This document shows positions 54,290-61,700 of a DNA stretch of 64,000 bases, piece by piece. Below the pieces are notes generated by a model that had not been told where the DNA came from, did no database searches, and saw only the letters and a program-made list of their open reading frames with translations. Positions within the stretch are counted from its first letter, which is position 1, and each line of letters starts with the position of its first letter. A program made the translations under genes and the position numbers. The DNA comes from Litchfieldia sinesaloumensis. GTDB taxonomy: Bacteria; Bacillota; Bacilli; Bacillales; Bacillaceae_L. The stretch lies in the NCBI RefSeq assembly GCF_900156865.1, contig NZ_LT732529.1, positions 1,612,642 to 1,676,641 on the forward strand, given 5' to 3'.

Positions 54290-55432
54290 ATGAATCAAGA
54301 CACACAAGCAATGCTGTCTTCTTATACACTCCCGAATGGGGTTGAATTAAAAAACAGGCTCGTTATGGCACCAATGACACATTGGTCTTCTAACCAAGAT
54401 GGAACGGTTTCAGACGCTGAATTAGACTACTATGCGCGCCGTTCCAGCGGAGTTAGTATGGTGATCACGGCTTGTACATATGTTACACCGAACGGAAAAG
54501 GATTCCACGGTCAGTTTAGTGGCGACAAAGATGAAATGATTCCAAGCTTGACTAAATTAGCCAATGCAATCAAAAATCAAGGTGCGAAAGCCATTTTACA
54601 AATTTTTCACGGTGGGAGAATGTGCCCTCCTGAATTGGTTCCAAACCGAGAACTCGTAAGTGCAAGTGATGTACCTGCAGTAAGACCTGGAGTATCAACA
54701 GACGATCCGGATATAAAACCTAGATCGTTAACCGATCAAGAAGTCGAAGAGATTATTAAAGCATTCGGAAAAACAACTCGACTTGCAATTGAAGCTGGCT
54801 ATGATGGCGTTGAAATCCATGGTGCCAATGGCTATCTCATTCAGCAATTCTTCTCTCCGCATTCAAATCGTCGTGAAGATAAATATGGTGGAAGTGTTGA
54901 GAAACGAATGACATTCCCTCTTGCAATCGTGGATGAAGTACAAAGGGTTGTAAAAGAACATGCGACTCCTGAGTTTATTGTGGGGTACCGTTTTTCACCT
55001 GAAGAACCAGAAGAACCTGGAATCACAATGGGTGATACACTTAAACTCGTCGATACTTTGGCTACTAAAGGCTTAACGTATCTACACGTCTCATTAGCTG
55101 ATTTCTTCTCAACAGCAAGAAGAGGTGTCGAGGATACCAGTAAAACTCGTATCGATTACTTACTTGAAACCATCGATAATCGCGTTCCATTGATCGGAGT
55201 TGGATCAATCTACTCAGCTGATGAAGCTCGCAACGCCTTTAAAACAGGCATTCCCCTACTCGCACTAGGAAGAGAGCTAATCATCGATCCTGATTGGGTT
55301 CAAAAAGTAGCCGAAAATAAGGAACATGAAATCGTAACAAAATTAGACAAAACAAAACAACAAGAATTAGTGATCCCAGACCCATTATGGAATATTATCA
55401 CAAACAGTCCTGGCTGGTTTCCAGGCGTATAA
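54290..55432 (+). CDS. Old Yellow Enzyme family NADH:flavin oxidoreductase (YqiG-like)
   Basis: The 380-residue FMN-dependent TIM-barrel reductase has LVMAPMTHWSSNQDG, HGGRMCPPELVP and the active-site HxxN in VEIHGANGYLIQQFFSP (His177, Asn180) followed by NRREDKYGGS. Such enzymes reduce activated alkenes, nitro compounds and xenobiotics. TAAGGAGG lies 8 nt before the ATG. A clear terminator follows. The upstream leader may regulate it. Confidence 0.93.
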   Translation: MNQDTQAMLSSYTLPNGVELKNRLVMAPMTHWSSNQDGTVSDAELDYYARRSSGVSMVITACTYVTPNGKGFHGQFSGDKDEMIPSLTKLANAIKNQGAKAILQIFHGGRMCPPELVPNRELVSASDVPAVRPGVSTDDPDIKPRSLTDQEVEEIIKAFGKTTRLAIEAGYDGVEIHGANGYLIQQFFSPHSNRREDKYGGSVEKRMTFPLAIVDEVQRVVKEHATPEFIVGYRFSPEEPEEPGITMGDTLKLVDTLATKGLTYLHVSLADFFSTARRGVEDTSKTRIDYLLETIDNRVPLIGVGSIYSADEARNAFKTGIPLLALGRELIIDPDWVQKVAENKEHEIVTKLDKTKQQELVIPDPLWNIITNSPGWFPGV

Positions 55433-55437
55433 TCAGT

Positions 55438-55468
55438 AAAGGACACCATTACCGGTGTCCTTTTTTTC
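55438..55468 (+). terminator. terminator of the OYE gene
   Basis: AAAGGACACC-attacc-GGTGTCCTTTTTTT, a textbook intrinsic terminator. Confidence 0.95.
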
Positions 55469-55537
55469 GTTGAATAGCAAAAGAATAAAGTCATATTTCT
55501 TTGGAAAAATATAAATAAGATATTGGAGGTGCGAATT

Positions 55538-55630
55538 GTGCTAAGAGATTCAAAAGTAGATGCAAAAGGACATATTAAGAATAAAGAAAATAACAAAAAA
55601 CAATCAAAAAACAAAACGGAAACGAAATAG
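55538..55630 (+). CDS. small Lys/Asn-rich protein, 30 residues
   Basis: A short gene with TTGGAGGTG about 6 nt before a GTG at 55538. The product begins MLRDSKVDAKGHIKNKENNK and ends KTETK: highly basic, no hydrophobic stretch. Size and composition resemble small spore-associated proteins of Bacillaceae, but that is only an impression. Confidence 0.55.
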   Translation: MLRDSKVDAKGHIKNKENNKKQSKNKTETK

Positions 55631-55637
55631 GACTAGA

Positions 55638-55678
55638 GGGACAGGTGTATTGTAAACCTGGGACAATGTACCTGTCCC
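55638..55678. repeat. inverted repeat GGGACAGGT...ACCTGTCCC
   Basis: A 9-bp perfect stem extended by TATTGT/ACAAT on the inner side. It lies between convergent genes at 55630 and 55691. Similar GGGACAGGT...TTGTCCC motifs recur between Bacillaceae genes, from memory. It may act as a terminator. Confidence 0.6.
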
Positions 55679-55690
55679 CTTGTCCCAAGG

Positions 55691-56020
55691 TTATTGGATT
55701 TTACGATAAAGTTTGTATTTATAGCCGTCGAATAGAAAATGTTTTTTCCCGGATGAGATTTGGACAGAACTTGTTACATCCAGGTTTGCACTTGTTAAAT
55801 CATTTTGGAGCGTGACCAACTCTGCATTGTTTTCATTCATGACAAGATAAAAAGCTTCCCTTGTGTCCAATTGTTTAACCGCATCGCCAAATGATAGCAA
55901 CCCTTCAAGTAAAAAATTTATTATTTCCCCTTTTGATCCCCTTGTTTTTTTTCGTAAAAGTTCATAGATCACAGCATTTTTGGGTGCTACCTGAAGCACC
56001 TTTTCATCATATTTATTCAT
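55691..56020 (-). CDS. hypothetical protein, third gene of XRE module
   Basis: The 109-residue soluble protein MNKYDEKVLQVAPKNAVIYE ends in a basic beta-like tail (HFLFDGYKYKLYRKIQ). The ATG at 56020 follows GGAGG by 6 nt and overlaps the upstream gene by 8 nt. No family recognised. Confidence 0.6.
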   Translation of the reverse strand: MNKYDEKVLQVAPKNAVIYELLRKKTRGSKGEIINFLLEGLLSFGDAVKQLDTREAFYLVMNENNAELVTLQNDLTSANLDVTSSVQISSGKKHFLFDGYKYKLYRKIQ

Positions 56021-56540
56021 CAAGATCCTCCAACTCTTGTAGTTTATGATTGTATCTTTTTATAGTGAACTCATCCCACATATACGAAATCGCATAAAAT
56101 ACCAAGATTGAGATAAGGAATTCAATCAATAGCAAGATGACCATGCTCATGGTATCGCTCAATCCCGTAAAGAAGTGAAAGCTGCCCCAGTCCTTTTCTA
56201 ATAAAAATGTAGTGAGAATGTTTAAGACCAAAACAACCAGGGCAAAACCTAACGAATCCCAAAAATAATGACGCTTTCTTGCTTTTTTTGAAGGAACATC
56301 AGTACCTGTAGGAACTGTCTCTCCTGACATCATCCTAGGTATAGTAAGACTTTCATCTTTGCGTGCAAACCAAGCAATCGATGCTGGAATCATAACAATT
56401 AAGATAATCTCCAACGTACTGTTTGTAATATCCTTGGTACTTACATATTTCCAAATCGCTGAAACAAACAGAGCAACATACAAGAGTGCTAATGTGATTG
56501 CAATTCCTTTTGATATAAGCTGTTGACTCCTTTCATCCAT
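56013..56540 (-). CDS. four-helix membrane protein of the XRE module
   Basis: The 175-residue protein has four helices (about 10-30, 40-55, 95-115, 125-160) and a charged C terminus (KRYNHKLQELEDLDE). ATG 56540 follows AGGAGG by 9 nt, overlapping the end of the XRE gene region; the longer frame from 56600 lies inside that gene. Similar XRE + small membrane protein pairs occur widely in Firmicutes; function unknown. Confidence 0.7.
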   Translation of the reverse strand: MDERSQQLISKGIAITLALLYVALFVSAIWKYVSTKDITNSTLEIILIVMIPASIAWFARKDESLTIPRMMSGETVPTGTDVPSKKARKRHYFWDSLGFALVVLVLNILTTFLLEKDWGSFHFFTGLSDTMSMVILLLIEFLISILVFYAISYMWDEFTIKRYNHKLQELEDLDE

Positions 56541-56544
56541 AGCT

Positions 56545-56745
56545 TCATTCCTCCTCATATTGAAAAATCTCTTCAATCGGTACTTTAAAAACCTTCGCAA
56601 TATCCCACGCTAATTTAAGCGAAGGACTATATGCCCCACGTTCTAAGTGACCGATTGTTTCCCTTCTCACCCCGACCAAATCTGCCAATGTTTTCTGATT
56701 CATATCATGTTTTACGCGAAACTCCTTTAACCTTGTTTTTAGCAA
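56545..56745 (-). CDS. XRE family small regulator (YozG/YgzD-like)
   Basis: The 66-residue protein is essentially one [43 protein letters not shown] and an acidic tail (FQYEEE). TTG start 56745 with AAGGTGG 9 nt upstream. First gene of three; the 41-bp palindrome at 56767-56807 is a natural autoregulatory operator. Confidence 0.9.
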   Translation of the reverse strand: MLKTRLKEFRVKHDMNQKTLADLVGVRRETIGHLERGAYSPSLKLAWDIAKVFKVPIEEIFQYEEE

Positions 56746-56766
56746 TAGACATAACCACCTTATAAA

Positions 56767-56807
56767 ATGTTATATATTTCTAACATAATGTTATAAATAT
56801 ATAACAT
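56767..56807. promoter_or_regulatory. 41-bp near-perfect palindrome, probable XRE operator
   Basis: ATGTTATATATTTCTAACAT faces its reverse complement ATGTTATAAATATATAACAT with one mismatch, centred at 56787. It lies 22 bp upstream of the regulator start codon. It contains four copies of the ATGTTA/TAACAT half-site, suggesting binding by a dimer of dimers. Confidence 0.75.
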
Positions 56808-56931
56808 TATATTTATCAAGTCAACGATCATTCTGTTTAAAATTTCCAATAAACTCTCCTGACCAATACTCTTAAGTAGAACTATGGTATTCTATAGCTA
56901 TAATGCAGATTAGATAGAAAGGTAGAAGATA

Positions 56932-57669
56932 ATGTATACAAAACAAGATTTACTAGACCATCTAAAAGAACTTGGTATTGATGAAAACGGAACGTTACTT
57001 GTTCATTCGTCGATGAAAAGCATTGGAGAAGTCGAAGGCGGTGCAGATACAGTCCTCGATGCTCTAATCGAATATATGAAAAATGGCCTACTGGTTTTCC
57101 CAACACATACTTGGTCATATATAAAAAGTGAAAATCCTCGATTTGATGTAATGGATTCTCCTTCGTGTGTAGGCTTATTAACTGAGCTTTTCCGGAAACG
57201 GCCAGGGGTAATTCGTTCATGGCACCCTACTCATTCTGTTGCTGCCTTGGGAAAAGGAGCAAGTGACTTTGTTGCGGGAAATGAGCAATTTGATACACCT
57301 TGTGCAAGAGGTTCTAGCTGGGGGAAATTGTTGGATCATAAAGCTAGTATTCTATTAATTGGAGTCGATTTACGTAGATGCACATATATTCATGGAGTTG
57401 AAGAATGGCTCGACATACCAGGTCGTCTAACGGACGAACACGAAATGCTATATACCATCCTCCCGGATAATACAGAGATATCGGTCCCGCAACGACGACA
57501 TATTGGTCATACTTCAGAGAAATATGGACGAGTAGAAGATGTTTTTCTACATAATGATGCAATGTATAAGGGGCACTTTGGTGATGCAACTGTAAGAGTC
57601 TGCGATACGGAAAAAATGACAGATTTGTTAACCCACTTACTAAAAGAAGACCCAGAATTATTTTCCTAA
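56932..57669 (+). CDS. AAC(3)-type aminoglycoside N-acetyltransferase family protein
   Basis: The 245-residue cytoplasmic protein has the family start TLLVHSSMKSIGEVEGGADT, then VFPTHTWSYI and IRSWHPTHSVAALG and the CARGSSWGKLLDHKASILLI/GVEEWLDIPGR segments carrying catalytic His/Glu. The fold acetylates the 3-amino group of aminoglycosides with acetyl-CoA; chromosomal Bacillus relatives (YokD-like) are often weak or have another natural acceptor. AAAGGTAG precedes the ATG. Confidence 0.9.
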   Translation: MYTKQDLLDHLKELGIDENGTLLVHSSMKSIGEVEGGADTVLDALIEYMKNGLLVFPTHTWSYIKSENPRFDVMDSPSCVGLLTELFRKRPGVIRSWHPTHSVAALGKGASDFVAGNEQFDTPCARGSSWGKLLDHKASILLIGVDLRRCTYIHGVEEWLDIPGRLTDEHEMLYTILPDNTEISVPQRRHIGHTSEKYGRVEDVFLHNDAMYKGHFGDATVRVCDTEKMTDLLTHLLKEDPELFS

Positions 57670-57766
57670 CTCTGAGGATCTCATTGGTAGGTATCTAATA
57701 ATCTCCTAAAAACCCCATCCATATATTATTATGATATAATAAACTTTGAAAAGGAGATGTCTAATT

Positions 57767-57958
57767 ATGGTTAAAAACCTACCGTTATTGATTGCTATGT
57801 TATTAATAGGTTGTAGTACTCTACTAATAGCATTAACTACGACATTACCACAATTAATTCAAATACTTTTATTAACAGGTAGTGTCGTCTTGAATGTATT
57901 TTCTATGATGGGATTAATCTTATACATAGGTACACGAAGACTCAACAAAAGTTTATAG
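57767..57958 (+). CDS. small two-helix membrane protein, 63 residues
   Basis: ATG 57767 with AAAAGGAGATG 7 nt upstream gives MVKNLPLLIAMLLIGCSTLL and a second helix (IQILLLTGSVVLNVFSMMGL). A possible TATAAT box lies at 57734-57739. No family recognised. Confidence 0.65.
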   Translation: MVKNLPLLIAMLLIGCSTLLIALTTTLPQLIQILLLTGSVVLNVFSMMGLILYIGTRRLNKSL

Positions 57959-58000
57959 TAGAATAGTTTTCAAAAGGATAATAGATAGTTTTTGAATACT

Positions 58001-58205
58001 ATGAAGGGGATTTAGATACGATTCTAAATCCTTTTTCCTCTTCATTGACTTCATGAAGGAGATTTGGATAAAATGCTTAGCCCCTTCTCCTCTTCATTAG
58101 CTTTATGAAGGGGATTTTAATCAGATTCTAGGGTTTCCTTTCCCCTTCATTCGCTTCTTGAAGAGGATTTGATATAAATTCTAGAGCCCTTATCCTTTTC
58201 ATTCA
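58001..58205. repeat. four tandem 52-bp hairpin-forming repeats
   Basis: Units start TGAAGG near 58002, 58054, 58106 and 58159 (spacing 52-53). Each reads GAAGGGGATTTAGATACGATT then TCTAAATCCTTTTTCCTC TTCAT with variations, and each folds on itself (GAAGGGGA with TCCTCTTC-type ends, often plus an ATTTAGA/TCTAAAT inner stem). Copies differ but conserve pairing. No reading frame spans them. Confidence 0.8.
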
Positions 58206-58308
58206 ACATAGGTAAAGTAAATGGTTATTGATTGCTGCATGTTATTCACTAATACTAATTTAAGAGAGATTATCGACATTAAAGTCTAGTTGAAAAGAGT
58301 TGTATAAA

Positions 58309-58761
58309 ATGAATGAGTTCATTATTAAGGGTAAGCAAGGATTCATACGAATTGGATTAAATGAAATATATGGTTTTCCAAATGAAACAAGTTATTTAGG
58401 CGGTTATGATGTGAAAGGCATAGTAGAGATTAAGAGTGGGAGTTACTTCGTTAAAAATGCCGAAATATGGTTTTCAACTGGTCAGGTATACGAGTTTTTC
58501 ACTCAGTTACAAAAGTGCTATAACAATTTAAAAGGTTTTGTAACCTTTTCGGAATCAGAAAATAATCTTAAAATTAACCTTAGCTTTAATAAATTTGGCC
58601 AGATAAACATTCAAGGGTATTTTCAAGAAGTAGCACATCACGAGAATATTCTCCAATTTGAGTTTGAAAGCGAACAAAGTTATTTTGTATCAACATTACA
58701 TCAGCTCAAAGACATTGTAGACCAATATGGTGATTTAAAAGGTATAAAATCCGGACTTTGA
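58309..58761 (+). CDS. WapI-like immunity-family protein (orphan)
   Basis: The 150-residue soluble protein begins MNEFIIKGKQGFIRIGLNEI and continues YGFPNETSYLGGYDVKGIVE, then FSTGQVYEFFTQLQKCYNNL. From memory this resembles the WapI immunity protein that neutralises the tRNase toxin of WapA in Bacillus subtilis. No WapA-type toxin gene is within reach, so it would be an orphan. ATG 58309 with AAAAGAG about 9 nt upstream. The 5S-containing array begins at its stop codon. Confidence 0.6.
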   Translation: MNEFIIKGKQGFIRIGLNEIYGFPNETSYLGGYDVKGIVEIKSGSYFVKNAEIWFSTGQVYEFFTQLQKCYNNLKGFVTFSESENNLKINLSFNKFGQINIQGYFQEVAHHENILQFEFESEQSYFVSTLHQLKDIVDQYGDLKGIKSGL

Positions 58762-61700
58762 TTTCTTTCTGTACCTATCATAAAGATTTCTAAAACCTTC
58801 GGTTTTCCCGAATAAAAAAAGACCAACCCTAAGGTTGATCCTTTATTGCCTAGCGACGTCCTACTCTCATAGGGACAAAGTCCCAACTACCATCGGCGCT
58901 GAAGCTTAACTTCCGTGTTCGGTCGGTGGCTTCCGATGAGCGGCAGATTTCTGCGTCAGCTGCACTCCCTCCAATCCTCATGTACATTGTACATTCCGGT
59001 TGTCGCTCACTTGCTTCCTTGAACTCTTTGCTCCTCGAAACCCACCGTATTTGGATTTCTTTCTGTACCTATTTTAAAGATTTTTAAAACCTTCGGTTTT
59101 TCTCACAAAAAAAGACCAACCCTATGGTTGATCCTTTACTTGCCTAGCGACGTCCTACTCTCACAGGGACAAAGTCCCAACTACCATCGGCGCTGAAGCT
59201 TAACTTCCGTGTTCGGTCGGTGGCTTCCGATGAGCGGCAGATTTCTGCGTCAGCTGCACTCCCTCCAATCCTCATGTACATTGTACATTCCGGTTGTCGC
59301 TCACTTGCTTCCTTGAACTCTTTGCTCCTCGAAACCCACCGTATTTGGATTTCTTTCTGTACCTATTTTAAAGATTTTTAAAACCTTCGGTTTTTCTCAC
59401 AAAAAAAGACCAACCCTATGGTTGATCCTTTACTTGCCTAGCGACGTCCTACTCTCACAGGGACAAAGTCCCAACTACCATCGGCGCTGAAGCTTAACTT
59501 CCGTGTTCGGTCGGTGGCTTCCGATGAGCGGCAGATTTCTGCGTCAGCTGCACTCCCTCCAATCCTCATGTACATTGTACATTCCGGTTGTCGCTCACTT
59601 GCTTCCTTGAACTCTTTGCTCCTCGAAACCCACCGTATTTGGATTTCTTTCTGTACCTATTTTAAAGATTTTTAAAACCTTCGGTTTTTCTCACAAAAAA
59701 AGACCAACCCTATGGTTGATCCTTTACTTGCCTAGCGACGTCCTACTCTCACAGGGACAAAGTCCCAACTACCATCGGCGCTGAAGCTTAACTTCCGTGT
59801 TCGGTCGGTGGCTTCCGATGAGCGGCAGATTTCTGCGTCAGCTGCACTCCCTCCAATCCTCATGTACATTGTACATTCCGGTTGTCGCTCACTTGCTTCC
59901 TTGAACTCTTTGCTCCTCGAAACCCACCGTATTTGGATTTCTTTCTGTACCTATTTTAAAGATTTTTAAAACCTTCGGTTTTTCTCACAAAAAAAGACCA
60001 ACCCTATGGTTGATCCTTTACTTGCCTAGCGACGTCCTACTCTCACAGGGACAAAGTCCCAACTACCATCGGCGCTGAAGCTTAACTTCCGTGTTCGGTC
60101 GGTGGCTTCCGATGAGCGGCAGATTTCTGCGTCAGCTGCACTCCCTCCAATCCTCATGTACATTGTACATTCCGGTTGTCGCTCACTTGCTTCCTTGAAC
60201 TCTTTGCTCCTCGAAACCCACCGTATTTGGATTTCTTTCTGTACCTATTTTAAAGATTTTTAAAACCTTCGGTTTTTCTCACAAAAAAAGACCAACCCTA
60301 TGGTTGATCCTTTACTTGCCTAGCGACGTCCTACTCTCACAGGGACAAAGTCCCAACTACCATCGGCGCTGAAGCTTAACTTCCGTGTTCGGTCGGTGGC
60401 TTCCGATGAGCGGCAGATTTCTGCGTCAGCTGCACTCCCTCCAATCCTCATGTACATTGTACATTCCGGTTGTCGCTCACTTGCTTCCTTGAACTCTTTG
60501 CTCCTCGAAACCCACCGTATTTGGATTTCTTTCTGTACCTATTTTAAAGATTTTTAAAACCTTCGGTTTTTCTCACAAAAAAAGACCAACCCTATGGTTG
60601 ATCCTTTACTTGCCTAGCGACGTCCTACTCTCACAGGGACAAAGTCCCAACTACCATCGGCGCTGAAGCTTAACTTCCGTGTTCGGTCGGTGGCTTCCGA
60701 TGAGCGGCAGATTTCTGCGTCAGCTGCACTCCCTCCAATCCTCATGTACATTGTACATTCCGGTTGTCGCTCACTTGCTTCCTTGAACTCTTTGCTCCTC
60801 GAAACCCACCGTATTTGGATTTCTTTCTGTACCTATTTTAAAGATTTTTAAAACCTTCGGTTTTTCTCACAAAAAAAGACCAACCCTATGGTTGATCCTT
60901 TACTTGCCTAGCGACGTCCTACTCTCACAGGGACAAAGTCCCAACTACCATCGGCGCTGAAGCTTAACTTCCGTGTTCGGTCGGTGGCTTCCGATGAGCG
61001 GCAGATTTCTGCGTCAGCTGCACTCCCTCCAATCCTCATGTACATTGTACATTCCGGTTGTCGCTCACTTGCTTCCTTGAACTCTTTGCTCCTCGAAACC
61101 CACCGTATTTGGATTTCTTTCTGTACCTATTTTAAAGATTTTTAAAACCTTCGGTTTTTCTCACAAAAAAAGACCAACCCTATGGTTGATCCTTTACTTG
61201 CCTAGCGACGTCCTACTCTCACAGGGACAAAGTCCCAACTACCATCGGCGCTGAAGCTTAACTTCCGTGTTCGGTCGGTGGCTTCCGATGAGCGGCAGAT
61301 TTCTGCGTCAGCTGCACTCCCTCCAATCCTCATGTACATTGTACATTCCGGTTGTCGCTCACTTGCTTCCTTGAACTCTTTGCTCCTCGAAACCCACCGT
61401 ATTTGGATTTCTTTCTGTACCTATTTTAAAGATTTTTAAAACCTTCGGTTTTTCTCACAAAAAAAGACCAACCCTATGGTTGATCCTTTACTTGCCTAGC
61501 GACGTCCTACTCTCACAGGGACAAAGTCCCAACTACCATCGGCGCTGAAGCTTAACTTCCGTGTTCGGTCGGTGGCTTCCGATGAGCGGCAGATTTCTGC
61601 GTCAGCTGCACTCCCTCCAATCCTCATGTACATTGTACATTCCGGTTGTCGCTCACTTGCTTCCTTGAACTCTTTGCTCCTCGAAACCCACCGTATTTGG

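Noticed and set aside
54127..54345. 72-codon plus-strand frame overlapping the OYE start
   Set aside because: No ribosome site; it overlaps the terminator tail and the true OYE start in another frame.
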